From Massospora cicadina (Eukaryota > Entomophthoromycota > Entomophthoromycetes > Entomophthorales > Entomophthoraceae), in assembly GCA_022478985.1 (NCBI GenBank), contig JAKSZP010002696.1, forward strand, positions 1-64,000: a stretch of DNA of 64,000 bases, written 5' to 3'. This document shows, piece by piece, positions 46,931 through 57,553 of the stretch; position 1 is the stretch's first letter; each line of letters opens with the position of its first letter. A program made the position numbers and the translations under genes. The notes beneath the pieces were generated by a model. It had not been told where the DNA came from. It did no database searches and was given only the letters and a program-made list of their open reading frames with translations.

Positions 46931-47068
46931 ACTTTGCTCACCCAACTGCTACCTAGAATTGGGTGCACACTAATCTCCTCGATGAGATTATCAAACTTAT
47001 CTAGACTTAGATTAATTTGTTGCAAAAGTGTTTGCAACGAGAGAGAAAAGTTTTTCCTCCTCATGCAA

Positions 47069-48022
47069 TATTAGTGTAATTAAATTGTTATTTTGAGCCA
47101 TGGTGTAAATATATGCGTTTGTGAGGAATTTTTTCATTTTGCTGGTTTAACCGGTTCAGATTTATATTAATTTGTATAAAACCTCTAAACTACAGTCATG
47201 ACTTCTTTTGGTGTTTCTGATTTGGATTTATCCATTCATTGGACCTGTTTGTGGGCTATCATATTTTTTGGGCATAAAATCGATGGAGTAAATAGCTCAA
47301 AAAAAGTTTCATCTTTTATGTTTTTGCCCTATATTGAACCCCAACTCAGCATTGTGTTTACATATCTGGGTGTTTAACTTGCAGAAACCTCTGCCCATTT
47401 GCGTCCCCATCAAGGACTGTATCATATGCATGGGACATTATTTTCCAATTGATTAATTTCTACCAAGATGTGTTTGATAATGTCTGAAGCTGCCCAGTAT
47501 TTTCTTGATGCTGTGTGTTTAATCTGCTGTGTTGTTGAATTTTTCTAATTTCTCTAGTGATTTATGGGTCTAAACAGAAAGGTGCTTAAAAACCCCTGTT
47601 GAAGATAATTTTTCCTCCCAGGATTGAAATTCTGAGTTGTCTAAATTTTCTGGGCGTATTCTGCACCACCTGGGTGTTTGGGTAGTTGTTTCCATTGGTT
47701 TAAGTGACACCAAAACTATCTGATGGTTGGCGCATTCGATTTTTGTAGTTTCACTTTATAACTTGGTGTCAGAGAATTAATAGTAAGTATTAGGTCAATT
47801 TGTGACATAAAGATAAATACACCATTGTGCACATGTGAGCATTTCATGTTCTGTAGGAGGGGTGACCATTTAAGTAATGGATCATATAGTCCCAAGGTGG
47901 CCTTTAGCACACATGATGTTCCACATGCCCTTGTGGTGTCTCCATTGTGCGTGGCCATTGGTCAGTGTCTGGGTTGATCCAAAAGTTCATGTCTCCCATG
48001 AAAAAAGTGTTTTCTGGAAGAT
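47069..48022 (-). pseudogene. LINE copy I, endonuclease segment
   Basis: Middle piece of LINE I. The minus strand carries FFMGDMNFWINPDTDQWP near 47950-48000 and HVHNGVFIFMSQIDLIL at 47716-47958, the central endonuclease blocks, followed towards 47069 by the endonuclease-RT linker. The frame stops at the LINE D TSD and resumes at 28921 with the RT. Above 48022 the sequence is LINE H, and LINE I resumes at 61315. Confidence 0.75.
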
Positions 48023-48694
48023 GTAGTTGTTAGAGCTGTTAAAAACTCTCAATGGTCTGTTACACAGTTCATTGCATACACACTGTCTAATGTGTGCACT
48101 TCTTTGTGCCTGTTGGATTTGAAGGTTGGTAAAAGGTTTGCTGGTGCTAGTAGCCTCAAATCCAACAATATAGGTGAGGAGCATGTCTCGCCAGTATATG
48201 AAAAATAAATAAAATAAGTAAACAAAGAGGTTTTTGGTTAAATGGGTTTGGTTATTCTGGGCTGCCCGGGGGTAAAAAATTATATTCCATGTAATAAACT
48301 GATAGAAATATTTAAAGCATCGAGGCTCAATGTTCAAATATCTTTGGAAATTCTGAATTAGGTAATATGTGATTATAGCCTATCAAGACTTGACAAATTT
48401 GCATCTCTTTGACGAAATGATGGATGGGGAATCACTATTGGCCTAAACGTACCATGAGATAATGACTTGATGTATTTCAGCAAATCCTCATCTGATAAAG
48501 TTAATTCACCTTGGGGGACCCCTGCCACGCCTATAAAAGGAGGCGGCCCCACGTAGGCTCTTGAATGGACCTGGGCATGTTTGGGGAAGCACTGTCTGAT
48601 GGATGCCCCATGGTAAACCTTTCTTTCACCGCTAAATTTCAATTTTCGAATATTACAATCACCCAGAAATTTAGCCTAATGAATCTAATGAACA
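48023..48694 (+). other. LINE H 5' region
   Basis: Presumed 5' UTR of LINE H. I see no coding homology. It holds a TATA-like CTATAAAAGG (TATAAAA at 48532-48538) 157 bases before the first ORF1 ATG. The left edge is placed where LINE I homology ends, near GGAAGATGTAG, and no clear TSD was found, so the boundary is approximate. Confidence 0.4.
48532..48538 (+). promoter_or_regulatory. TATA-like motif upstream of LINE H ORF1
   Basis: TATAAAA in a locally GC-rich setting (CACGCC before it, GGAGGCGGCC after it). Most LINEs use TATA-less internal promoters, so this may be coincidental. Confidence 0.25.
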
Positions 48695-50076
48695 ATGGTG
48701 GTTAAGTCCGCTGAATGCACCTCCAATGTTTCAGAATTCACTCAAACTCACCCCAAATCACAAAACCCTCAGTTACTGACTTGTGCGTCAACCCGTACAA
48801 CCTGCTCCCAAACTGCAGCTGCAAAAGCAGATGCAGACCAGTTTTTATTAAACCACGATGGGATCACAAATGATACCACCACTGTACAGCCTACCCCAGT
48901 CAACTCCATGTTGACTGAAGGTCACCCAATTAGTGAACCCCACCCTGGAGGCACATCTAAGGTTTTACCCACAGTAGTAGGGAGTATTGCAGCTCCCAAT
49001 ACCGCGCATGGGGTTTGGATGGCTTTGGCAACTGCCTCCACTTTGGAAATCAGCCTGGGCGCCAAACTGAATTTTCAGAAAGTGTTGAATCAGTTGTTCA
49101 TCTCTTTTCACTTCCAATAAAACCCAAAGCGGCCAAACTGAATCTAAGGTAATTGGTGAATCAGTTGGCCATCATTTTAATGGTTTTGGAAGGCAACTAA
49201 CGCGCCTCAACTGAATCAACACTAAGTGGTGAATTAGTTAGCCGTAATATTCATCAAAATCAAAATCAGATTCAAAAACAAATGGGATTAGCCAAATAGC
49301 CTATTAACCAACTGAAAAATCCCTACCAGTATCTGCTGATGGTCAGATGAAGGCTGGAGCTATAGATTGGTTTGATAATGAGCCATAATTACCTAATCAA
49401 TTGGCAGGGAATAAGCCTAAACCAGGTAATCCTGCCCAACCTGCAAAAAATCAAGTACCTACTGGGAAGCCCAGCAGGGGCCAGCGCGTAAATCCAGAGG
49501 CATGCCAGCGCCTCCATCTGGGGTTCCCCCCATGGGGAATCTACTAAATTAAATTTAGATTTAAGCTTAAATGTAAACAAAGATAAGCGAGTAAAGGATG
49601 CCTCAGGCGCATGGCAGAAAAGACTAATGCCTACACCACCCACCATTGACCCTCGTGAAGATGCTTTTGTGGCTGAAGTGAGGAAGAGATGGGCAGAAAC
49701 TCTCTCACAACGTGCACTCCCTAGGTCCACTCTTGCTCGTGCAGCTAGAGTCTACTATGGACATAATCCTGTTGAGTTTTATGCAAGGGATTATTTTAGT
49801 TATTTTGAAGTCATAGCAAGAGCTTTTCAGTAAACACCACTATTCATGAATTGGTGGAAAGCCACTATATTGATGTAAGGTTTACAACTGCAGAGGATGC
49901 AGACCATGCAGCCTCAGTTACAAATTGAGATTTCGCATGGCTCCCTTCATGTGCTGAGAACTAGATCTAACTTTGAGAAAATTTTCTAGGTAACTTTCTC
50001 AAATCTTCCAACTACAGTGGACCCAGAATCCCAAAAGCTTGCACTTCATCAGGGATCAATGTAATTTGAATCAGTC
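48695..50076 (+). pseudogene. LINE H ORF1, first part (broken)
   Basis: Candidate ORF1 start at 48695, where 141 open codons form a polar, low-complexity N-terminus (MVVKSAECTSNVSEFTQT). A conserved-looking domain follows at 49627-49833: TIDPREDAFVAEVRKRW then YARDYFSYFEVIARAFQ, and after a frame change TIHELVESHYIDVRF and AEDADHAASV near 49840-49915. The alternation of aromatic and basic residues suits an RNA-binding fold, but I recognise no exact family. Element E interrupts it at 50076. Stops are frequent between 49120 and 49620. Confidence 0.55.
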
Positions 50077-50490
50077 TGTTGGGATTTGAGATAAAAATTG
50101 TATCAAATTCCTGTCTTCTGATCCAGCTGTGCCAAATTGGTCGTCAAACCTAAACAAGCTAAAACTCTTTCATGATCAACCTCACCTATTCCTGAGTCAC
50201 GTGGAACGTCCTTTCCACCCATTCAGTCAGGTGAGCGACGCTATCCATTGAGGACGCCCTCAAGGAGGCCATTCCAGAAGATCAGTAAAGATCCTGATCA
50301 GATGAGGCTCCAATGATCCCGAAGGCACTGAGTCCTGATGCACCCTATAAATATCGAAGCCTGTTAATTTAATAATTTATTTGGTATTCTAACTCATTTT
50401 TCCAATTCCTCCTCGGTGCTCTTTTCCAATTTTTTCAGCTTTGAGCCACTGCAAACCCCGGCGCCAGTCTAAAGAACTGTAGCACTAACA
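50077..50490 (+). repeat. 5' LTR of element E
   Basis: 414 bp, TGTTGGGATTTGAG to GCACTAACA. TATAAATA at 50346-50353. The 3' LTR is at 56191-56607 (417 bp, ending GCTGACA) with few differences. Confidence 0.9.
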
Positions 50491-50494
50491 GAAG

Positions 50495-50513
50495 TGGTAC
50501 TCACTACAGGGGC
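50495..50513 (+). other. Primer-binding site of element E
   Basis: TGGTACTCACTACAGGGGC, four bases after the LTR and shared with element F. The donor tRNA was not identified. Confidence 0.6.
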
Positions 50514-50631
50514 TCCAAGCTGACCTAAGTGAAAACATCTATCACAAAAATGGAAACCAATAGCAGCCCTGATAATCAAACGACTGGTAAATTTCAGGAG
50601 TGGTACTCGAAGGGTTAGTACTTTTCAGTAT

Positions 50632-52466
50632 GTGACGCCACCCTCACAGCCAGAAAGGCTAGAATTCTGTGCCACCTTCCAACTTTCGCTGCCCTCCCTA
50701 GATGGGAGCCAATACCAACTTCAGTTTGAACATATCAATGATATCATTCAACAATTAATCCAAGGCATCTACACTGAGGGCGCCCACTCCAGCCACTCCT
50801 GCGCCTCCGCAGTACCATCCACAATGTGAGACTTCTATGCCTTGGCCATATTACCTGCTGGGGAGCTTACCTTGGGGCCTGATCGCTACCTTCATAACTT
50901 CATCCACCCCACAATTCATCACCTCCTCCAGTTAGTTGGATTACACCATCAGGAGGTCTCTTGGCACCTAGGGCTCACCCAGGATTTACACTCCTATATT
51001 ATTGACTTCTACGATGCTGCCTCCTCCTTTGTGCACAACAATCGCAAAGCTATTCTTGATAACCAACAATTAATCAATGAGATCCGCGATCAAGTTGTGG
51101 TACTAGATAGCAGCATCTCCGGCTACCTTGAGGAACATTTTTGCTAAAACGCCCAGCTGTTTGAAGCAACATGGACCCAGTGTTTACAACAAGTCAAAGA
51201 ACTGTTACAGTCCCTACAGCAGCACTACCGAGAGCTGGCCTCTCATGACTACCCCCCCCGCAGGTGCTGGGCCAGAAGGGCCTAGGGGGCCTGAAGGCCC
51301 TGAAGGGCGTCAAGGGCCAGCCAGACCCAAAGGACCATGCGGGCCTCAAGGGCCCCCAGGCCCTCCAACCTCAGGCAAACCTGAAGAGCCCTGGCGAAGG
51401 GATATAATAACTACCCTGGCTGCCTTGCAGGACCAGATCCAAAAGGTGACATTGGGGTGCAAGCTCTGATCGGATGGTGTCCCCCTTGACCCCAGGGTCT
51501 CCATCAAAGCGCTGTCAGATGAGATGGATAACCTCAGCGCTTTCATGTGGCTTACCGACGCTCAGATCTCCCAGCTTGAAACAACGTGTCATGGTTTTGA
51601 AACCCAGTTGGCCATCATCGAAAACCAGCTCCAACAACAGAACGCTGAGATTCAATCCTTAAAGGAGCATGTTGCCAGCAAGGCGTCCGCTTCCACCCTC
51701 AGTCAAAATTGGGACTATATCCAAGAGGACTTAGAAGGCTTGCGGAGGTGGTTTGATCAGCGGGTTCCTCAAGAATATGCAGAAACAGAGATCTCAGAGC
51801 TGACACCTATCCCAGGCATTAACACCCTTTCCACTCCCATTGTCGCTAACCTTAAACCTAGTTTCAAGGAAAAGTTCACCTCTGGATGGGTGAGTATTGC
51901 CTCCTTCCTGTATGCCTTCGAGAGTTCCATGAAGGAGTCCACCAATTGACAAAAGGTGAAGCATATCCACTCCTGCCTAGACAGCACCACCCGGGAAATC
52001 ATGACTCCCCATCTGAAGGAGTGTAACACCTGGGAACAGGTCCGCACCACCCTGATCCAAGAGTTTGGCAGTAACCAAACCTTGGCCAACCAGAAGCAAG
52101 CGTTCATGGGCATTTGACTTAACAAAGGAGAAAACCCTATGGAGTTTGTCAACTGGTTCTACGCCCAGGCACAACCTTTGGTTATAAAGAACCATATCAC
52201 CCTGGATGATGCCATAACCACCATCATCTCCGCCTTAGGGTCCTATCCTGAGGTCCAAATGCACATGATTGGGCAGAAGAATGGGTTCACTTGTATCAGG
52301 GAGATTAAGGAGGCCCTCAACGAGATACCTGCCACGATCCTGCACTCTAAAGCTGCGTCCACTGGCCCCTCTAACCGCCCTAGGGTCCGTGTAGTTGAGA
52401 ACCAGAAAAATTCCCCATCCTCAGTGCACCTATTGCAATGGCTTTAGGCATAGCGCTAAGACTTGT
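50632..52466 (+). pseudogene. Element E gag with collagen-like and coiled-coil segments (broken)
   Basis: N-part 50632-51147 (LQFEHINDIIQQLIQGIY, DRYLHNFIHPTIHHLLQL), helical. Next a Gly-X-Y run at 51269-51367, then a coiled coil near 51590-51690 (ETQLAIIENQLQQQNAEIQ). The capsid follows: KPSFKEKFTSGWVSIASFL near 51850, then EFVNWFYAQAQPLVIKNHI near 52142, which fit the retrotrans_gag pattern. After a one-base frame change comes the CCHC knuckle C-T-Y-C-N-G-F-R-H-S-A-K-T-C (52425-52466). In-frame stops at 50827, 51947 and 52115 are all TGA. Gag would assemble the particle. Confidence 0.8.
51269..51367 (+). repeat. Collagen-like Gly-X-Y run inside element E gag
   Basis: Eleven triplets, nearly all with Pro in the second position (GPE, GPR, GPE, GPE, GRQ, GPA, one broken, GPC, GPQ, GPP, GPP). 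It lies between the helical N-part and the coiled coil and shares their frame family, so it belongs to gag. Confidence 0.8.
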
Positions 52467-52679
52467 TGGAAAAGTTTAGCTGAGGAGGCGAGAAAAGGGC
52501 AGTCAGCATGAAGGATGAGGCGCTCCATGCTGACACCCCTGTCCAGCCTCAAGTATTCCCTATGCACAAACCAGAAGCCATTATCTCCGAGGAAGTAGCT
52601 GCAGTATCTGATGACAATAAAGACATTGATACTGCTTACTCTTCTTCTGATGTTTCTCCCATATTCCTTTTATTGTCGC

Positions 52680-53560
52680 CTCAGTTTGGAAGTTTGGTCA
52701 CCTGAGTCGCCATCCAGGTCCACAAGATTCCAGTTTACGCCATAGTTGGCAGTGGCTCCCCCATGAACTTTATCTCTTCCAAGCTGATAAAACACATCAA
52801 GGTCGCCCCCAATATGCCGCACTACATGAAGTATGGCATGGCTGGCCCCCAGTGCACCCGATCCATAGGGGCATATTCCTCTCTAACGATTCAGTTCAGA
52901 AAGCTTGCTTTTATATAACTGCCATCGCTCTGGACAGCCCTAGCTACAATCTTCTCCTCAGGACTCAGTTTCTTTGAGACTATTCGGCTTTTATCCACTA
53001 TGAGGGTGGTTTTTTCTCCCTTTTAGGACATTGAGTCCCTCTGGTTTGTGAGACTGGCCATGATTCTAGGGCTGATGTCAAGGCCCAAGACTGCCTACTG
53101 GAGACTGAAGGACAAATTTTTCAGCTCAAGTACCACATCTGGGGCTCTTGAGTCTGGCTACCCCCTCCTGCTGTGGATGAATCAGAGGGGATGTCAATAT
53201 ACTTGCCCCGGGCGACTACTGTACCCCCAAAATCCTAAGTCATTGTCATCACCTGGGTCCACATCAACATTCCCTCGGGGTATTTACTGGAGGTCTGAGG
53301 CCTAGATAACCCATCTCCCAATGAAGTGCTGACCTGCCCCGGAATCCTTGATCCAGTATATGCCAGATTGATATCAGGTTGCTAGCCAACCTGACTGAAG
53401 AACTAAAAGTTGTAGGTCCTAACCAACCCACCCACTTACATCCACCTGTTACCAATGGGGGCTGTTGCTAACATCTGAAGCTTTGGGGACTCAAGGGACT
53501 TTGGCTTGGAGTCACCACCTTCAGTTAATTTGGTCGACGCTAACATAGGAAAAGACCTCT
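52680..53560 (+). pseudogene. Element E aspartic protease region (broken)
   Basis: KIPVYAIVGSGSPMNFISSKL: the active-site D-S-G has become G-S-G (codon 52748-52750, GGC for GAC), which would abolish activity. Downstream sequence to about 53560 is the protease remainder and a linker in mixed frames. It lies between the knuckle and RT, as in K and F. Confidence 0.75.
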
Positions 53561-54380
53561 CTGATGAACAGTGACTTAAAGTCCAGGAGCTCCTGGAGGA
53601 ATACTCGGATCTATTCTACACTTTGACCTACGATTTTGGAAGGATGAATGGATTCCTCCACCATGTAGAAACCAGGGACGCCCCCCTTTTCAGTCCTGGC
53701 CTTACCATAGGAGCAAGGTTGAAGAGGCCCAGGTCACAGTAGAACTCAAACAGCTGCTCAACGCGGGGCTCTTGGTCCCTTCATGTAGTCCTTGGTCTTC
53801 CCCTCTTTTGCTGGTCCAAATGAAGGATGGCAAGCACCGGGTGGTGATGAATTATTGATGACTCAACTCCATCACCAAGAAGGACAGCTATCCTCTGCCC
53901 CAGATTGACAATTCCCTCCATCTGCTTGTGGGTTCCCAGTACTTCTCAGCCATGGACCTCGCCAGAGGGTATTGGCAGGTTGAGCTTGCTCCCAAAGACT
54001 GAGCCAAGTGTGCTCTAATCGCCCACGAGGGGTTGTTTGAGCCCACTCAGATGCCCCAAGGCCTCTGCAACGCCCCAGCCACGTTCCAGCGCGCCAAGGA
54101 TGGGATCCTTGGGGACCTGAATCTTTCCTGTGTCCTGGTCTACCTGGATGACATCACCATCTATTCGCGAAATTTTAATGGACATGTCAAACATCTTAAG
54201 GAAGTCTTAGAGCATCTCTGGAAGGCCTCCATCAAGCTCAAGCTCTCAAAGTGCTCCTTTTTCCAGCCTGAGCTAGAGTTTCTAGGCCATAAGGTCTCCA
54301 AGCGTGGCATTCAACCTATCCCTAACAAAGTTGACGCCATAAAAAAGATGTTGCACCCCCAAAGCCTATGAGATATTCAA
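53561..54380 (+). pseudogene. Element E reverse transcriptase (stops)
   Basis: Ty3 RT, readable in one frame with stops: LLEEYSDLFYTL, LNAGLLVPSCSPWSSPLLLV, KKDSYPLPQIDNSLH, YFSAMDLARGYWQVEL, EPTQMPQGLCNAPATFQRA, YLDD intact at 54141-54152 with ITIYSRNFNGHVKHL, then CSFFQPELEFLGHKVS. Stops at 53856, 53859, 54000 and 54369 are TGA at positions usually held by Arg (the double stop sits in NY-x-x-LNS). Confidence 0.9.
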
Positions 54381-55110
54381 GTCTTTTTAGGTATGGTGGG
54401 CTATTACCGTCAGTTTATCCCACAGTTTGCTGACCTCACCGAGCCGTTGTTTTACCTTTTACAAAAAAATGTACCATTCGAATGGCGACCTGAGCAGGAA
54501 CATGCCTTCAACGCCTTACATATGGCCTTTTGTACTAAACCTGTTCTAGTTCATCCCCAAATTGACAAGCCTTTCTTGCTGTTCATGGACACTAGCAACA
54601 TTTCCATCAGGGCTATCCTGGCTCAGCACAATGTGAACCAGGTTGATCATCCCATAGCTTATTTTAGCAAGACCCTAAGCAAGGCTGAGCGGAACTACAT
54701 CATCACCGAGCGGGAATTCCTAGCAGTTCTCTTAGCTATCAAGCATTTCCGGCCCTACCTCTATGGTACCCATTTTACTATTATTACCAACAATTCTTCC
54801 CTTTGATGGCTGTACCAAATGAAAGACCTGGATGGACGGTTGGCCAGGTGGGCCCTACTACTACAAAGCTATGACTTCACCATCATCCACCGCACTGGTG
54901 CTATTCACCAAAATGCTGACGGACTCTCCAGGATGCCAGCATTAGCAGTTCTGACCCTGAAGGAGGATCAGCTCTATGACTTGATAGGACAGCCTGAACA
55001 ATGGGGACTGAAATCCCACCAGGTCCAAGCTAAACTCCACCGTATGACTCAAGACATCCAGATCAAGGATGGGTTACTCTACAAGAAAGTCAACAAGAGG
55101 TGGCTCCCCT
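54381..55110 (+). pseudogene. Element E connection and RNase H (stops)
   Basis: VGYYRQFIPQFADLTEPLF opens the connection at 54393. RNase H: LLFMDTSNISIRAILAQ (first Asp), ITEREFLAVLLAIKHFRPYL (Glu), TIITNNSSL (the usual Asp is Asn), then IHQNADGLSRMP (last Asp). One TGA stop at 54804 divides it. It would degrade the RNA strand during reverse transcription. Confidence 0.85.
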
Positions 55111-56190
55111 ATGTCCGGCCCTCCTCTCAAACTGACATCAATCTGGAAGGCCATACTACTGTTGGGCATGGTGTGGTCAAGAAGACCCATGAGTGGCTGA
55201 AGTCACGCTGCTACTGGGACCAAATAGTCAAAACCATCTAAGAGGTTCTGGAAGCTTGTATGACCTGCTGATCCCAAAACTGGGCCAACCCTCAATACTA
55301 GCACTCCGTTGTTGCACTGACCAAACCTTTCAATGTTGTTAGTATCAATGTGGTGGGTCCCCTCCCCACTGGGATACATGGTCACAAGTATATTATCCTT
55401 GCCATAGACCATCTAAATAAGTGGGTCGAGGCGATCTCAGTCCCTGAAGCCACCGCTAAGGCTACCACCCTATTGCTTGTTCGCTCCATTTTCACCCAGC
55501 ACGGGTGCCCCCCAAACCTTGCTCTAGGACAATGGTTTGAACTTCACCTCCCAGGTAGTTTAGGAATTAACTTCTTATTTGGCACCATCCAGAGTTTCAC
55601 TGCTCCCTACCACCCTTCTACTAATGGGGTGGTAGAACGGGCTAATGGAACTCTTGTCTCCATCCTATGGAAATTGGCCTCTTCAGATCCTGCCCGCTGG
55701 AACCATTATTTGCCCAGCGCCTTGCTTGTCTACCAGGTAAGCTATCACCGTGTCATCAAAATGTCCCCATTTGAAGCCCTGTATGGGCGGGCACCTCAGC
55801 TACCCAGTAGCATCCAGCCCCTACTTGAAGCCTCCACCCCTGAGAACACTGATTTAAATATAAGGGCTCTAGCCAATGAAATTGTCCGGCTCCAAGCCCA
55901 AGCCACTCAAGGCATTGTTACCACCACTGGAAGAGAGACATCCCAATCAAATCTTGGATGACCCTCCTTACCAGAATTACGACTAGGTGACCTCATTCTC
56001 TTTTATCATCATCGACCTGGAGGCTGACAGAATAAGCTTGACATACTGTAGTCTGAACCCTACAAAGTTATACACAAAGTGAAGTCTGAGTACTCCATTG
56101 CTGACATCAATCAGGGGACTGTTGTAAACCGGGTGCATGGTCAGTTCCTCCAGCCGTACACCCCCTCTGACAGGATCTTGAAGGGGGCCT
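55111..56190 (+). pseudogene. Element E integrase (broken) and C-terminal module
   Basis: The zinc part begins HTTVGHGVVKKTHEWLKSR (H-H) with a damaged C-x2-C after 55260. Core: VVSINVVGPLPTGIHGHKY at about 55335, where the first catalytic Asp appears to be Asn, and LALGQWFELHL near 55522, where the second Asp region is degraded. PYHPSTNGVVERANGTLVS near 55606 keeps the catalytic Glu. The C-terminus contains a GPF-like SEPYKVIHKVKSEYSIADI near 56050. No chromodomain is seen. A purine tract precedes the LTR at about 56180. Confidence 0.8.
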
Positions 56191-56607
56191 TGTTGGGATT
56201 TGAGATAAAATTTGTATCAAATTCCCATCTTCCAAATCCGGCCATGCCAAATCAGTCATCAAACCTAAACAAGCTAAAACTCTTTCAGGATCGACCTCAC
56301 CTATTCCTGAGTCACGTGGAGCGGCCTTTCCACCCATTCAGTCAGGTGAGCGATGCTATCCATTGAGGACGCCCTCAAGGAGGCCATTATGGAAGATCAG
56401 TAAAGATCCTGATTGGATGAGGCTCCAAAGATTCTGAAGGCACCAAGTCCTGAAGCACCCTATAAATATCGAAGCCTTTTTTAATTTGATAAATTATTCA
56501 GTATTTTAACTCATTTTTCCATTTCCTCCTCGGTGCTCTTTTCCAATTTTTCCAGCTTCAAGCCACCGCGAACCCTGGCGCCAGTCTAAAGAACTGTAGC
56601 GCTGACA
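56191..56607 (+). repeat. 3' LTR of element E
   Basis: 417 bp, TGTTGGGATTTGAG to GCTGACA, with TATAAATA at 56461-56468; near-copy of 50077-50490. Confidence 0.9.
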
Positions 56608-57553
56608 CAGTATATTGGTAGACCTTGCGCACCAGCCTACTATGTCCTAACCCAGAGGTTTATATTATTATAGCATCGTTTATCCCCAGCCCAATGGTGG
56701 CCCCCAAAATGGAGGTTATCCCACGTGTTGCAGTCATTGGATCCTGTTCAGAAATCTTCTTTGTTGCTACAGACCAGGCACGACCAAATTGATAATGGTG
56801 TAATGCTTTATGCTACCTATTTAATAGTTGTTCAGCTCGTAAGCAAGCTCTCTCATCTAGTAGCCAAGTCCCTGTGACAGGTAAGAAACGTTCCCTTACA
56901 GAAGCAGTGGCAATCCCACGACCAACCCACTGGGCGCCCTTACAGGTCTCACCCCCTCTGCCCTTCGTGTAGCAGTTGAGAAGGCAAAGCCAGTAGCACA
57001 ACTTTATTCCCATAGTGCGGAAAGCCCTCTCCCAATGGGAACCCCTTCTAAATAGCTAGACCCTTCACCAGCCCAAAATAAGCGCAAAGCTGCTTCTCAT
57101 CAAGCTAACACAGAGGAAGCCAGCCCAGGGGTGGCATCTAAAACGAATTCAGTAACACAAAATACCCCAAGGTTGGAACGGGTATGGAGTACCCCAAGTT
57201 GGGGTGAAGGCTCCAAGTCAATGCCACCCCCACCATCTACGGGTATTGCAACTCAGACGCCATTCTTAGTACTGAAGGAGGTGCCTATGGACTCTGATAC
57301 ATCAGAAGATGCACAAATGGAGGAGCTATGGAGTACCTTCAAGATACTCCTGTGCAAAGCAAAAGGGGAAGTATCTTGGGCTGGCTTACAGGCTCCTCAG
57401 CCCCATCAACTCAGGATAATCTCCACCTTGTTGATCAGCATGGATTGCTGCAACGAGTCAATCTTAAGGACTAAAAATAAGCAGCCTTACAGATGCAGGT
57501 GGAAGCTCTGGCAAACCCCCCAGGATACGGAGGGGGACAGCTATGAGGCCCAA
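56608..57553 (+). pseudogene. LINE H ORF1, second part (broken)
   Basis: Resumes LINE H after element E. The first codons read YIGRPCAPAYYVLTQRF, continuing the ORF1 domain cut at 50076. The remainder is Ser/Pro/Thr-rich, and an open stretch from 57131 runs in frame into ORF2. No knuckle was found. The ORF1 stop and the junction with ORF2 are not obvious, and this LINE lacks the stop-in-loop hairpin of family 1. Confidence 0.45.

Larger units (their letters stand above)
28933..47057 (-). mobile_element. LINE copy D (family 1), full length but split by three insertions
   Basis: Minus-strand LINE with its 5' end near 47057 and 3' end near 30890, plus a (TTTAAAA)-type tail down to 28933. Its TSD is TCCTCACGCAA (28922-28932) and TCCTCATGCAA (47058-47068). 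The LINE sequence is in pieces at 45295-47057, 38500-40015 and 30874-32867, about 5.25 kb in total. Between the pieces lie LINE C, a chromodomain Ty3 element and, in the tail, ORF1-only unit 3. Its ORF1 is very similar to that of LINE C over the first 70 codons, so two close relatives sit head-on here. Confidence 0.85.
50077..56607 (+). mobile_element. Ty3/Gypsy element E, complete with both LTRs
   Basis: 6.5-kb LTR element in LINE H. Its TSD is CAGTC (50072-50076) and CAGTA (56608-56612). The order is LTR, primer site, gag with collagen-like and coiled-coil parts, CCHC knuckle, protease, RT, RNase H, integrase, GPF-like end, purine tract GAAGGGGGCC, LTR. There is no chromodomain. It is the longest readable pol in the window. 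Most premature stops are TGA where Arg is expected. Confidence 0.9.

Noticed and set aside
51128..51469. A host collagen-like gene
   Set aside because: It sits between the LTRs of element E, in register with gag segments, and no independent gene structure is visible.
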